64,000 nucleotides of DNA from WLND01 sp040398845 (GTDB lineage Bacteria > Actinomycetota > Actinomycetes > S36-B12). Where the stretch lies: the NCBI GenBank assembly GCA_040398845.1, contig JBBATH010000010.1, positions 1 through 64,000 on the forward strand, written 5' to 3'. Below the pieces are notes generated by a model. The model was not told the DNA's origin. It searched no databases and was given only the letters and a program-made list of their open reading frames with translations. This document shows, piece after piece, positions 25,736 to 34,572 of the stretch (position 1 is its first letter; each line of letters begins with the position of its first letter). A program made the translations under genes and the position numbers.

Positions 25736-25749
25736 ATCCGTACACGGCT

Positions 25750-26454
25750 TTAGGCCCGAACTACAGCGTCGATAATCAAGGCTGCTCCCACGAGCCCCGC
25801 TGACCACAGGATCACGGGAGACCCAGCACTCTTGCTGGACCAGCGGGAGATTCGCTCAAGGACAGGATCGAGTCTGGCTGAACCGGCACGGCGAAGCACG
25901 GTCAAGATGAGTGCGGGCAAAATCATCAGGATGCAATAGCCCGCGACCACGAGTGCAGACTCCGCTACGGAGAAGTCGGCCCGCGAGATGAGCACGATTG
26001 CTCCTATGTAGGGCAGCATTGATGCTGCCTCAATCGCCACGGCTGATACCGCAAGTGTGAACAGGGGTCGAAGGGGCGCGCCCGGCTCCAAAGCGCGCTT
26101 TCGCCAAGAACTCACCTTGCTTGATGCCGATTGCTTGGGGCGACGGCTGCGCCGGACGGCGAAGATGATCAGAGCGAGACCAAGGAGCGCTTCAAGGATC
26201 AAGCCTGTCGTGAACGCCTGGGGAGACTGCAGTGCTGCCGCGGCGGCATCCGTGACTCCGAGAAGTGCGACCCCGATGGCGAAGTACAGACCAGCCACGA
26301 TGGCCAGATAGGCGAGCATGCGTCCGAGTGAGGGCCTGCCAGGTGCTAGCAGCAAGAGAACGGGGATAACCAGAGTCCCGATGCTTGTGCTGTCGGCGAG
26401 CGCAAGGAGCGGCAGTGCCAGAAGTGACGCGTCCACGAGATTCAACACTGCCAT
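25750..26454 (-). CDS. GAP-family (Sap/LysE-like) integral membrane protein
   Basis: 234 residues with about six hydrophobic helices: IPVLLLLAPGRP region (about 28-40), MLAYLAIVAGLYFAIGVALL, TTGLILEALLGLALIIFAV, LFTLAVSAVAIEAASMLPYI, SALVVAGYCILMILPALILT and VILWSAGLVGAALIIDAVV. This pattern matches the actinobacterial GAP/sulfolipid-1-addressing protein family, putative small-molecule exporters. The central loop (RRSRRPKQSASSKVSSWRK) is basic and probably cytoplasmic. I placed the start at the inner ATG (MAVLNLVDASLLALPLLAL); the first 20 codons of the longer frame look non-coding. Divergent from the YyaL gene. Confidence 0.75.
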   Translation of the reverse strand: MAVLNLVDASLLALPLLALADSTSIGTLVIPVLLLLAPGRPSLGRMLAYLAIVAGLYFAIGVALLGVTDAAAAALQSPQAFTTGLILEALLGLALIIFAVRRSRRPKQSASSKVSSWRKRALEPGAPLRPLFTLAVSAVAIEAASMLPYIGAIVLISRADFSVAESALVVAGYCILMILPALILTVLRRAGSARLDPVLERISRWSSKSAGSPVILWSAGLVGAALIIDAVVRA

Positions 26455-26582
26455 GCCCGCGGTTGGGAGGCAAAGCCCGGCCGCCAGGCATCGGCATGCA
26501 TCGGCGCCGCACATCGCGACCGTGCATCATTGGGGTATCGCGCCGCGCGGACCGCCGGCCACGACCAGACAGCAGGGGCTCA

Positions 26583-28646
26583 GTGACGAACCGACTCGAC
26601 CAGGAGACCTCGCCATACCTGTTGCAGCACAGGGGCAACCCGGTCGATTGGTGGCCGTGGTCTGATGAGGCATTCGACGAGGCGCGTCGTCGAAACGTCC
26701 CGATCTTTCTTTCTATCGGATACTCGGCTTGTCACTGGTGCCATGTGATGGCGCACGAGTCCTTCGAGGACGAGGCGACGGCCGCCTACCTGAACGAGCA
26801 CTACGTGAGCATCAAGGTCGATCGCGAGGAGCGACCCGACGTCGACGCCATTTATATGGACGCGACGATCGCGATGACCGGGCATGGCGGATGGCCGATG
26901 AGCGTGTTCCTAGACAACGAGGCACGTCCGTTCTATGCCGGTACCTACTTCCCGCCGGAGCCGAGGCACCAGATGCCATCGTTCGGCCAGATACTGCAGT
27001 CGATATCAACAGCCTGGACTGATCGGCGCAGCGAGGTCGAGTCAACGGCTACCCGGATGATCGAGGCATTGCGTTCACGCAGCGGGCCCGTCGGTGATGC
27101 ACCGCCCCCCGATGACGAGGCGCTCACTGCCGCCGTGGCACTCCTCGAAGGTGACTTCGACACTCGCTGGGGTGGGTTCGGGTCGGCCCCGAAATTCCCA
27201 CCGTCCATGCTTCTTGAGTTCTTGCTGCGCGAGGCCGCTCGTACCCGCAGCCTCGAGGCGATCACCATGGCCGAGTGGACCCTCACTGCAATGGCGCGCG
27301 GCGGCATCTACGACCAGCTCGGCGGCGGGTTTGCGCGCTACTCGGTCGACGCCGAATGGGTGGTGCCGCACTTTGAGAAGATGCTCTACGACAATGCCCT
27401 TCTCCTGCGTGACTATGTGCACTGGTGGCGGCTGACGAGGTCGCCGCTCGCGGAGAGGGTCGTGTGCGAGACAGCCGAGTTCCTCCTGCGCGAGATGCGG
27501 ACCCCTGAGGGTGCCTTCGCATCAGCACTCGATGCCGACAGTGAGGGGGAGGAGGGTCGCTTCTACTCATGGACGCCGGAGCAGCTCATCGAGGTACTCG
27601 GTCCAGTCGACGGTGACTGGGCTGCAACGCTGTTTACTGTCACCGCCGCGGGCACCTTCGAGCACGGAGCCTCGACCCTGCAACTGCCGCACGACCCCGA
27701 GGATTGGGACCGCTGGGCCAGGGTTCGCGCGGCCCTCATGGCGGCGCGCGACCTGCGAGTGCGTCCTGGTCGCGATGAGAAGGTCGTCGCCGAATGGAAT
27801 GGCCTCGCGATCGCGGCGCTCGCCGACGCGGGTGCGATCTTCGACGAGCCTGCCTGGATCGACGCGGCGGCCCGGGCGGCCGGAGTGATCACCGCGGTGC
27901 ACCTTGGAGCGAGCAGGCCGGGCCGCCTGTCCCGCACATCACGCGATGGCCGCCCCGGTCGAAACGATGGCGTCCTGAGCGACTACGGCGGCGTCGCCGA
28001 GGGATTCCTCACGCTGTTCCAGGTGACCGGTGATGCTCGCTGGCTTGAGATCGCCGGACAACTCATTGACGTTGCTGTCGAGCACTTTGCTGACGGGGAT
28101 GGCGGGTTCTTCGACACGGCAGACGACGCCCAGGTGCTTATGCGCCGGCCACGTGACCCGGCGGACAGCGCTGAGCCATCTGGCTGGTTCTCGGTGGCGA
28201 ATGCCTGCGTTTCGTATTCGGCGATCACCGGTGAAATGAGCTATCGGGCGGTTGCCGAGCGGGCGCTCGGAGTCGCCACCCTGGCCGCGCAGCGCTCGCC
28301 GCGAGCGGCCGGATCGGGGCTCTCGACGGCCTCCGCGTTGCTTGCCGGGCCGCTGGAGATAGCGATCGTTGGAGACCCGGGAGCAGATGACACCACGCTG
28401 CTGCGTCGCATTGCCTTCGGCTCGACCTCACCAGGGGCTGTCATGGTGATTGGGTCGGGCGCCGATAACGGAACGCGCGAGCAGGTGCCGCTGCTACGCG
28501 ATCGGCCGCTCGTCGGCGGCGGGGCCGCCGCGTACGTGTGCCGGGGATTCGTCTGCCAGCGCCCTGAGACATCGGCCGAGGGACTTGCCCAACTCGTCCA
28601 GACGCACCCCGCATTCTTCACCCAGAAGGGGACGGCCGGCGAGTAG
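26583..28646 (+). CDS. thioredoxin-domain protein of the YyaL/DUF255 (spermatogenesis-associated protein 20) family
   Basis: 687 residues. The N-terminal DUF255 thioredoxin-like domain starts with NRLDQETSPYLLQHRGNPVD and carries the redox motif ACHWCHVMAHESF (about residues 49-61) and GGWPMSVFLD. The rest is an (alpha/alpha)6 barrel related to AGE/glycoside-hydrolase folds (GGFARYSVDAEWVVPHFEKM, SALDADSEGEEGRFY, DEKVVAEWNGL). The family is widespread and its role is unclear. GTG 26583 with AGGGG 5 nt upstream was chosen because homology begins exactly there. It precedes uppS by 83 nt. Confidence 0.93.
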   Translation: MTNRLDQETSPYLLQHRGNPVDWWPWSDEAFDEARRRNVPIFLSIGYSACHWCHVMAHESFEDEATAAYLNEHYVSIKVDREERPDVDAIYMDATIAMTGHGGWPMSVFLDNEARPFYAGTYFPPEPRHQMPSFGQILQSISTAWTDRRSEVESTATRMIEALRSRSGPVGDAPPPDDEALTAAVALLEGDFDTRWGGFGSAPKFPPSMLLEFLLREAARTRSLEAITMAEWTLTAMARGGIYDQLGGGFARYSVDAEWVVPHFEKMLYDNALLLRDYVHWWRLTRSPLAERVVCETAEFLLREMRTPEGAFASALDADSEGEEGRFYSWTPEQLIEVLGPVDGDWAATLFTVTAAGTFEHGASTLQLPHDPEDWDRWARVRAALMAARDLRVRPGRDEKVVAEWNGLAIAALADAGAIFDEPAWIDAAARAAGVITAVHLGASRPGRLSRTSRDGRPGRNDGVLSDYGGVAEGFLTLFQVTGDARWLEIAGQLIDVAVEHFADGDGGFFDTADDAQVLMRRPRDPADSAEPSGWFSVANACVSYSAITGEMSYRAVAERALGVATLAAQRSPRAAGSGLSTASALLAGPLEIAIVGDPGADDTTLLRRIAFGSTSPGAVMVIGSGADNGTREQVPLLRDRPLVGGGAAAYVCRGFVCQRPETSAEGLAQLVQTHPAFFTQKGTAGE

Positions 28647-28729
28647 CAGTGTGAGGGAACCGGTGATGAGCCTGATAACGGCGATCGTTCTCCCACGTTG
28701 GCTTGCCGTGAGCGGTAGCCTATTGACCT

Positions 28730-29491
28730 GTGGGCCTCTCGGATCTGATCTATCGCGTGTACGAGCGACAGCTCGCCACTCAGATCCCGCCCGACCGCAG
28801 TCCGCGTCACGTCGGCATCATCCTCGACGGAAACCGAAGGTGGGCGGAGGCGCAGGGCTCCAGCTCATCGGCAGGTCATCGAGCCGGCGCCGCCAAGATC
28901 GTCGACTTTCTCGGCTGGTGCGACGAGGCGGGGGTCGAGGTCGTCACCCTGTGGCTTCTCTCGACGGATAACCTGACCAGGCCCCCCGCCGAGCTTGAAG
29001 CCCTCGTGAGCATCATCGAGGACACGGTGACTGATCTTGCCCAGCAGGCGAGGTGGCGCATCCATCCGGTTGGTGCCCTCGATCTCCTCCCTGGCCACAC
29101 CTCGCGCCTGCTCAAGGAGGCAGAGGCTGCGACCCGCAACATTGACGGTGCGATCGTCAACGTTGCAGTCGGCTACGGCGGCAGGCGCGAGGTGGTCGAT
29201 GCGGTGAGGTCGCTACTGCAGGAGCATGCGAGTCAGGGCACGACCCTTGATGAGCTCGCCCAGTTCATTGACGCCGAACACATTGCGGAACACCTTTATA
29301 CAAAGGGCCAGCCGGACCCCGACCTAGTGATCCGCACGTCAGGGGAACAGCGTCTCTCCGGGTTCCTGCTCTGGCAGAGCGCCCACTCAGAGTTCTACTT
29401 CTGCGAGGCCTACTGGCCCGATTTTCGCAGGGTCGACTTTCTGCGGGCGATGCGTGCCTACGCCGAGCGGCAGCGGCGGTTCGGGACCTGA
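28730..29491 (+). CDS. uppS: cis-prenyltransferase, probable short-chain (Z)-farnesyl diphosphate synthase
   Basis: 253 residues of the undecaprenyl-diphosphate-synthase family: IILDGNRRWAEAQG (about 24) with the catalytic Asp, GHRAGAAK, the LWLLSTDNLTRP block (about 75-86), NVAVGYGGRREVVDAV (about 143) and the C-terminal DLVIRTSGEQRLSGFLLWQ with SEFYF (about 202-225). Position next to phoH2 recalls M. tuberculosis Rv1086, the Z-FPP synthase that feeds decaprenyl phosphate synthesis, so a short product is likelier than C55, but product length cannot be read reliably. The GTG has TAGCCT 8 nt upstream, possibly another leaderless start. Confidence 0.9.
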   Translation: MGLSDLIYRVYERQLATQIPPDRSPRHVGIILDGNRRWAEAQGSSSSAGHRAGAAKIVDFLGWCDEAGVEVVTLWLLSTDNLTRPPAELEALVSIIEDTVTDLAQQARWRIHPVGALDLLPGHTSRLLKEAEAATRNIDGAIVNVAVGYGGRREVVDAVRSLLQEHASQGTTLDELAQFIDAEHIAEHLYTKGQPDPDLVIRTSGEQRLSGFLLWQSAHSEFYFCEAYWPDFRRVDFLRAMRAYAERQRRFGT

Positions 29492-29634
29492 GAGTTCACC
29501 CGTTGTCCATCCAAGGGCTCGGCGTGTCGTTTATCGGCGATTGCATGAGCGTTCTAGCGTGAGATGAATGGAGGGCAGCAGCCTTCCCCGATTCCGTTCC
29601 GGGCCCCGCCGGCGGTGGCCCCTAGGGAGGCCAC

Positions 29635-30954
29635 GTGCCCAGTTCGCTCAGGCTCGCTCACGAACGTCGCACCTACGTGCTTGATACGTCTGTCCTGCTG
29701 TCTGATCCCAAGGCGCTCATGCGTTTCGACGAGCACGATGTCGTGATTCCCCTCGTCGTGGTCATGGAGCTTGAGGCGAAGCGCGGTCATCCGGAACTCG
29801 GGTACTTCGCGCGGGCAGCCCTTCGGATGCTTGACGATTTGCGAATTGCCCACGGCCGGATCGATGACCCGATGCCTGTCGGCGACGCAGGTGGGAGCGT
29901 TCGGGTCGAACTCAACCACACGGACACGTCAGTGCTTCCCATGAGCCTTCAGGTGGGTGACAACGACAGCCGGATTCTTGCCGTGGCGCGTAATCTCGCC
30001 GCCGAGGGTCGTGATGTGATCCTCGTGAGCAAGGACCTGCCGATGCGCGTCAAGGCATCGGCCGTTGGGCTTACTGCCGAGGAGTATCGCGCGGAACTCG
30101 TCATCGAATCCGGCTTTACCGGGATGGCTGAGATCGATGTCGCAGCCGAGGTGGTCGATCGACTCTACGACGAGGCGATTATCGATCTTGACGCTGGCCG
30201 CGACCTGCCGTGCCACACCGGCCTTGTCCTCGTCTCCGATCGCGGGAGTGCGCTCGGTCGAGTGACCGCGGGTAAGCGGGTCCGTCTCGTCAGGGGTGAC
30301 CGCGAGGCGTTTGGACTGCACGGTCGCAGTGCAGAGCAACGCATTGCCCTTGACCTGCTCCTCGATCCGGAGATCGGGATCATGTCGCTCGGTGGTCGTG
30401 CTGGCACCGGCAAGAGCGCGCTCGCCCTGTGCGCGGGGCTTGAGGCCGTCCTTGAGAGGGGACAGCATCGAAAGGTCATTGTGTTTCGTCCGCTCTTCGC
30501 GGTCGGTGGGCAGGACCTCGGATTTCTGCCTGGTTCGGAGGCGGAGAAGATGTCTCCGTGGGGCCAGGCGGTGTTCGACACGCTCGGCGCCGTGACGACC
30601 CAGGAGGTGGTCGAGGAGATCGTCGATCGTGGGCTGCTTGAGGTGCTCCCGCTCACCCATATCCGTGGACGCTCACTTCATGACTCGTTCGTTATCGTCG
30701 ACGAGGCTCAGTCCCTTGAACGGAATGTGCTCCTCACCGTGCTCTCTCGCATCGGACGCGACAGTCGGGTGGTACTTACGCACGATGTCGCCCAGCGCGA
30801 CAACCTGCGTGTCGGACGCCACGACGGAGTGGTTGCGGTGGTCGAGAAGCTCAAGGGACACCCGCTGTTCGCGCATGTGACGCTCACTCGTTCCGAGCGA
30901 TCACCGATCGCAGCGCTCGTGACGGAGATGCTTGAGGATCTCGATCCCGCCTGA
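29635..30954 (+). CDS. phoH2: PIN-PhoH fusion ATPase/RNase (PhoH2 type)
   Basis: 439 residues. The N-terminal PIN nuclease domain shows YVLDTSVLLSDP (about 14) and VVMELEAKR, with acidic residues at DNDSRILAVA (about 103) and VILVSKDLPMR. The C-terminal PhoH/helicase-like ATPase has GGRAGTGKSALALCAG (about 258), VIVFRPLFAVGGQDLGFLPG, Walker B FVIVDEAQSL (about 348) and LTHDVAQRDNLR. PhoH2 of mycobacteria is an RNA helicase/RNase. GGGAGG lies 4 nt before the GTG start. The 143 nt between uppS and this gene show no other feature. Confidence 0.93.
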   Translation: MPSSLRLAHERRTYVLDTSVLLSDPKALMRFDEHDVVIPLVVVMELEAKRGHPELGYFARAALRMLDDLRIAHGRIDDPMPVGDAGGSVRVELNHTDTSVLPMSLQVGDNDSRILAVARNLAAEGRDVILVSKDLPMRVKASAVGLTAEEYRAELVIESGFTGMAEIDVAAEVVDRLYDEAIIDLDAGRDLPCHTGLVLVSDRGSALGRVTAGKRVRLVRGDREAFGLHGRSAEQRIALDLLLDPEIGIMSLGGRAGTGKSALALCAGLEAVLERGQHRKVIVFRPLFAVGGQDLGFLPGSEAEKMSPWGQAVFDTLGAVTTQEVVEEIVDRGLLEVLPLTHIRGRSLHDSFVIVDEAQSLERNVLLTVLSRIGRDSRVVLTHDVAQRDNLRVGRHDGVVAVVEKLKGHPLFAHVTLTRSERSPIAALVTEMLEDLDPA

Positions 30955-30999
30955 ACTGCCGTGGCTCAGCGAATAACGTGGATAACTTGTGGAAACAAA

Positions 31000-31088
31000 T
31001 GTGACCTCCGTCACGTCAAAGTTTGCGATACGTCCACGTGCGCCCTCGTAAAGAGCCGAACAATGACCGAATTGCTCTGATTTATAGT
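31000..31088 (+). promoter_or_regulatory. CRP-type operator and -10 box upstream of the Rpf-like gene
   Basis: TGTGA-CCTCCG-TCACG (31000-31015) matches the CRP/GlxR consensus TGTGA-N6-TCACA in nine of ten arm positions. TATAGT at 31083-31088 is the best -10 hexamer, giving a start near 31095 and a leader of about 90 nt; the operator would be centred near -87, a plausible activating position. CRP control of rpf genes is known in mycobacteria and corynebacteria. No c-di-AMP riboswitch core is seen in the leader. Confidence 0.55.
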
Positions 31089-31186
31089 GATGTTCAACAC
31101 GCTACGCCTACGTGACAGATGAGCCGACACAGGGCAAATTAGTGCAGTACTCGTCATTTGACGCGCTCTGAGTTGGGAGATTGTGC

Positions 31187-31756
31187 ATGCGCCGGTCTCG
31201 GAGAATCATCTCCGTTGCGACAGCCGTAGCCATCCTCGTCGGTGGTCTCTCGGCACCGGTGGCCCTCGCGGCTGACCCGGAACCGACCGCAACTCCGTCG
31301 GCATCTGCAAGTCCTGAGGCCGAGTCGCGAGCGAAGGATGCCGTGGAGGCCCTCCGGGAGCGGGAGTGGGGCTACGCGCAGGGCTTCGGCGCAGCTCGTG
31401 ACACCAAGGGGCTCATGCTGAGCCTGTATCGAGGCAAGTGGTTCGTGAAGAAGGCCGACGACCGGCGCAGGTGCATCCTCAAGCGCGAGAGCCGCGCCGA
31501 TTACAAGGCGGTGAGTGTCGGAGGCAAGTACCGCGGCGGCTATCAGATGAACCGGGCCCTCATGGAAGGTGCGGCCTGGATGATGATGAAGGAGGTCCGC
31601 AAAGAGATGGGTCCCGAGGGGGTCGCCATCGTGAAGGAGCTCTTTACGACGAAGAGCCATCTGTGGAATCGCTACTGGCAGGATCGCGCATTTTGGACGA
31701 TCTGGGCCAAGGGTGAGGGTCGCAGTCACTGGCGCAGCAACGTCTACAACTGTTAA
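31187..31756 (+). CDS. secreted Rpf/transglycosylase-like (lysozyme-fold) protein
   Basis: 189 residues. A twin-Arg-like basic N-terminus (MRRSRRIISVATAVAILVG) forms a signal peptide cleaved near ALA-ADP, followed by a Pro/Ser/Ala/Thr linker (PTATPSASASP). The C-terminal domain has RCILKRESRADYKAVS (probable catalytic Glu, about residue 103), GGKYRGGYQMNRALMEGAAW and WNRYWQDRAFWTIWAKG, the pattern of actinobacterial transglycosylase-like/resuscitation-promoting domains. It should cleave cell-wall peptidoglycan. ATG 31187 has GGGAGA 7 nt upstream. Its TAA overlaps the opposite-strand fumarase TAA within TTAA (31753-31756). Confidence 0.78.
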   Translation: MRRSRRIISVATAVAILVGGLSAPVALAADPEPTATPSASASPEAESRAKDAVEALREREWGYAQGFGAARDTKGLMLSLYRGKWFVKKADDRRRCILKRESRADYKAVSVGGKYRGGYQMNRALMEGAAWMMMKEVRKEMGPEGVAIVKELFTTKSHLWNRYWQDRAFWTIWAKGEGRSHWRSNVYNC

Positions 31757-33423
31757 CCGCCTGCAGGCGGACCCACCGGGATGCGGTTGACCGACGGTCG
31801 CATCGTCTCGGCGAAGAAGTCGTTGCCCTTGTCATCGACGACGACGAAGGCCGGAAAGTCAACGACCTCAATGCGCCATACCGCCTCCATTCCGAGTTCA
31901 GGAAAGTCGAGTATTTCGACCTTGGTGATGTTGTCGCGGGCGAGCACAGCTGCAGGACCACCGATCGAGCCGAGGTAGAAGCCACCATTCGCCCGACAGG
32001 CCTCGGTCACCGCTTTGCTCCGGTTGCCCTTCGCGAGCATGACCATCGAGCCGCCGGCCTTTTGGAACTGATCGACGTAGGAATCCATGCGGCCGGCGGT
32101 GGTTGGCCCGAAGGATCCTGACGCGTAGCCGGCCGGGGTCTTGGCCGGCCCGGCGTAGTAGACGGCGTTATTGCGCATGTATTCAGGGAGCGGCTCGCCG
32201 CGGTCGAGCATCGCCTTGATCCGCGAATGGGCGAGGTCCCTTGCGACGACAAGGGATCCGGTGAGCGATACGCGGGTCTTCACCGGAAATGCGGAGAGCT
32301 GGCTGCGGATGGCGTCCATCGGCTGATCGAGGTCGATTGCCACGACGTCATCGTCGAGATGAGCGTCGCTGATCTCGGGAAGGAACTGTGCGGGTTCACG
32401 CTCGAGCCGCTCGAGGAAGACCCCCTCTGGGGTGATCTTGGCGAGTGCCTGACGGTCGGCCGAACATGAGACCGCGATCGCCACGGGCAGTGACGCACCA
32501 TGACGCGGCAGTCGGATGACGCGCACATCGTGGCAGAAGTACTTGCCGCCGAACTGGGCTCCGATACCGAAGGCCTGGGTCATGCGCCAGATCTCCTGCT
32601 CCATCTCGAGATCACGGAAGCTATGTCCGGTGGCCGAGCCATGAACCGGCAACGAGTCGAGATAGCGGGCACTCGCATACTTCGCGGTCTTTACCGCGAA
32701 CTCGGCGCTCGTGCCGCCGACGACGACTGCGAGGTGGTACGGCGGGCAGGCTGCGGTGCCGATCTCGCGGAGCTTCTCGTCGAGGAACGCCGCGAACGAG
32801 GTGGGATTGAGCAGGGCCGCTGTCTGCTGGTACAGGTAGCTCTTGTTGGCGCTGCCCCCACCCTTGGCCATGAACAGGAATTCGTACTGCGCCTCGTGCC
32901 CGGCGTGGGTGTTGGCATACAGCTCGATCTGGGCCGGCAAGTTCGTGCCAGTGTTCCGCTCCTCCCACATCGATAGCGGCGCCATCTGCGAGTAGCGAAG
33001 GTTCAATTGCTGGTAGGCGTCGAAAATGCCCCGCGAGAGGTGCTCCTCATCTTGGCCTGTCGTCCACACGTGCTGTCCCCGCTTGCCCATCACCACGGCC
33101 GTCCCGGTGTCCTGGCACATCGGCAGGACACCGCCGGCCGAGATGTTTGCGTTCTTGAGAAGGTCAAGGGCGACGAAGCGGTCATTCGCGCTCGCCTCCG
33201 GATCGTCGAGAATCCGGGCGAGTTGGGCGAGATGACTGGTGCGGAGCAGGTGCGAGATATCGCGGAGGGCCTCGAACGCCAGGAGACGAAGCGCCTCGGG
33301 TTCGACATTGAGAATGGTGCGGCCATCCACCTCAGTGGTGTGGACCCCCTCGGCCGTGACGAGCCGATATTCGGTGTCGTCCGGGCCGAGCGGAAGCAAT
33401 TCCTGGTACTGAAACTCAGTCAT
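31753..33423 (-). CDS. fum: class I (iron-sulfur) fumarate hydratase
   Basis: 556 residues, the length of single-chain class I fumarases (N-terminal Fum_lyase plus C-terminal half). Seen are MCQDTGTAVVMGKRG (about 102, with an Fe-S ligand Cys), NKSYLYQQTAALL, CPPYHLAVVVGGTSAE (about 218, second Cys), YASGSFGPTTAGRMDSYVD (about 445) and IGGPAAVLA near 500. It interconverts fumarate and L-malate in the TCA cycle with a [4Fe-4S] cluster. The ATG has TAGGCT 6 nt upstream (leaderless). It precedes glpX-type genes in reverse order exactly as fum-glpX in mycobacteria. Confidence 0.95.
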   Translation of the reverse strand: MTEFQYQELLPLGPDDTEYRLVTAEGVHTTEVDGRTILNVEPEALRLLAFEALRDISHLLRTSHLAQLARILDDPEASANDRFVALDLLKNANISAGGVLPMCQDTGTAVVMGKRGQHVWTTGQDEEHLSRGIFDAYQQLNLRYSQMAPLSMWEERNTGTNLPAQIELYANTHAGHEAQYEFLFMAKGGGSANKSYLYQQTAALLNPTSFAAFLDEKLREIGTAACPPYHLAVVVGGTSAEFAVKTAKYASARYLDSLPVHGSATGHSFRDLEMEQEIWRMTQAFGIGAQFGGKYFCHDVRVIRLPRHGASLPVAIAVSCSADRQALAKITPEGVFLERLEREPAQFLPEISDAHLDDDVVAIDLDQPMDAIRSQLSAFPVKTRVSLTGSLVVARDLAHSRIKAMLDRGEPLPEYMRNNAVYYAGPAKTPAGYASGSFGPTTAGRMDSYVDQFQKAGGSMVMLAKGNRSKAVTEACRANGGFYLGSIGGPAAVLARDNITKVEILDFPELGMEAVWRIEVVDFPAFVVVDDKGNDFFAETMRPSVNRIPVGPPAGG

Positions 33424-33429
33424 GCCGCA

Positions 33430-33435
33430 AGCCTA
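33430..33435 (-). promoter_or_regulatory. leaderless -10 box of fum (TAGGCT)
   Basis: TAGGCT on the minus strand ends 6 nt before the fumarase ATG at 33423, in the 23-bp gap after glpX, so fum has its own start in addition to any read-through from glpX. Confidence 0.55.
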
Positions 33436-33446
33436 GACTGGCGGCT

Positions 33447-34487
33447 TCAGGCGTCGCTCAATCCTCCATGCACCCCTACGGTGGCGTAGTCGGCGAGTTT
33501 GTCGATCCGATGCTCGCTTCGGATATCGCGGATGGTCCCGCTCTTACCTCGCATGACGATGGAGTTCGTGACCTGCCCCTCGGGCCGGTAGCGGACGCCA
33601 TGCAGAAGTTCGCCGTCAGTGATGCCGGTCGCACAGAAGAAGATGTTGTCTCCGGTCACGAGATCATTCGTGCTAAGAATTCGGTCGAGGTCGTGGCCGG
33701 CGTCGAGGGCCTTGCGGCGCTCGGCATCGTCGCGCGGCCAGAGTTTGCCTTGAATCACTCCGCCCATGCACACCATCGCGCAGGCAGCGATGATGCCCTC
33801 CGGAGTTCCGCCGATGCCAGCCAGCAGGTCGATACCGGTGCCTGGGCGCGCTGCCATGATGGCCCCCGCGACGTCGCCATCGGTGATGAACTTGATCCGC
33901 GCCCCTGCCTCACGAACACGTGTGACGAGATCCTCATGGCGCGGACGGTCCAGGATGCAGACCGTCAGGTCACCGACAGACTCTCCCTTGGCCTTCGCGA
34001 TCTGCGCGAGGTTCCACTCGATCGGAGCGGTGATGTCGATGACCCCGACGCAGTCTGGGCCGGCGACCAACTTCTCCATGTAGAACACTGCGCTGGGGTC
34101 GAACATCGCACCACGCTCGGCAACGGCGATGACCGAGATCGCATTCGGCATTCCCTTGGCAGCGAGCGTCGTTCCGTCGATGGGATCGACCGCGACGTCG
34201 GCCTCGGGGCCGGTGCCGTCGCCGACATGCTCACCGTTGTAGAGCATCGGAGCGTCGTCCTTCTCCCCCTCGCCGATGACGACGACGCCGTTCATCGAGA
34301 CGCTGCCAACGAGCAGGCGCATCGCGTTCACTGCGGCAGCGTCAGCGCCGTTCTTGTCGCCACGTCCGACCCAGCGGGCCGAGGCCATTGCCGCAGCCTC
34401 GGTGACACGCACCAACTCGAGTGCGAGGTTGCGGTCGGGAACATGGCCCGCGGTCGTCGGGTTTTCGGTCTGGCCTTCATCGGACAT
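33447..34487 (-). CDS. glpX: class II fructose-1,6-bisphosphatase
   Basis: 346 residues. Metal- and substrate-binding blocks are GEGEKDDAPMLYNGE (about 78), VDPIDGTTLAAKGMPNAI (about 105), the IDGT-type Asp/Gly residues, and GIGGTPEGIIAACAM (about 205). It hydrolyses fructose-1,6-bisphosphate in gluconeogenesis; in actinobacteria GlpX is the main FBPase. The start was moved to the inner ATG (MSDEGQTENPTTAGH) with GAGAGGGG 6 nt upstream, since the upstream extension is Arg/Ala-rich and unrelated. A TACGCT box about 25 nt upstream can serve as -10. Divergent from the DUF4245 gene, as in M. tuberculosis. Confidence 0.95.
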   Translation of the reverse strand: MSDEGQTENPTTAGHVPDRNLALELVRVTEAAAMASARWVGRGDKNGADAAAVNAMRLLVGSVSMNGVVVIGEGEKDDAPMLYNGEHVGDGTGPEADVAVDPIDGTTLAAKGMPNAISVIAVAERGAMFDPSAVFYMEKLVAGPDCVGVIDITAPIEWNLAQIAKAKGESVGDLTVCILDRPRHEDLVTRVREAGARIKFITDGDVAGAIMAARPGTGIDLLAGIGGTPEGIIAACAMVCMGGVIQGKLWPRDDAERRKALDAGHDLDRILSTNDLVTGDNIFFCATGITDGELLHGVRYRPEGQVTNSIVMRGKSGTIRDIRSEHRIDKLADYATVGVHGGLSDA

Positions 34488-34572
34488 GGGTGCCCCTCTC
34501 GTTGAGCGCAGCGTAGCCTCCCAAGTAGCAGCGTAAGGAGCGTGAAGAGCCGAAATGGCGCATGATGTGCTC

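Noticed and set aside
30961..31186. Possible c-di-AMP (ydaO) riboswitch before the Rpf-like gene, as found before other rpf genes
   Set aside because: I searched the leader by eye for the conserved core and pairing regions and did not see them; a CRP site and a simple promoter explain the region better.
33468..34505. Long plus-strand ORF of 345 codons opposite glpX
   Set aside because: It is an antisense shadow of a high-GC gene; the minus strand shows all GlpX motifs, while this translation has no family pattern.
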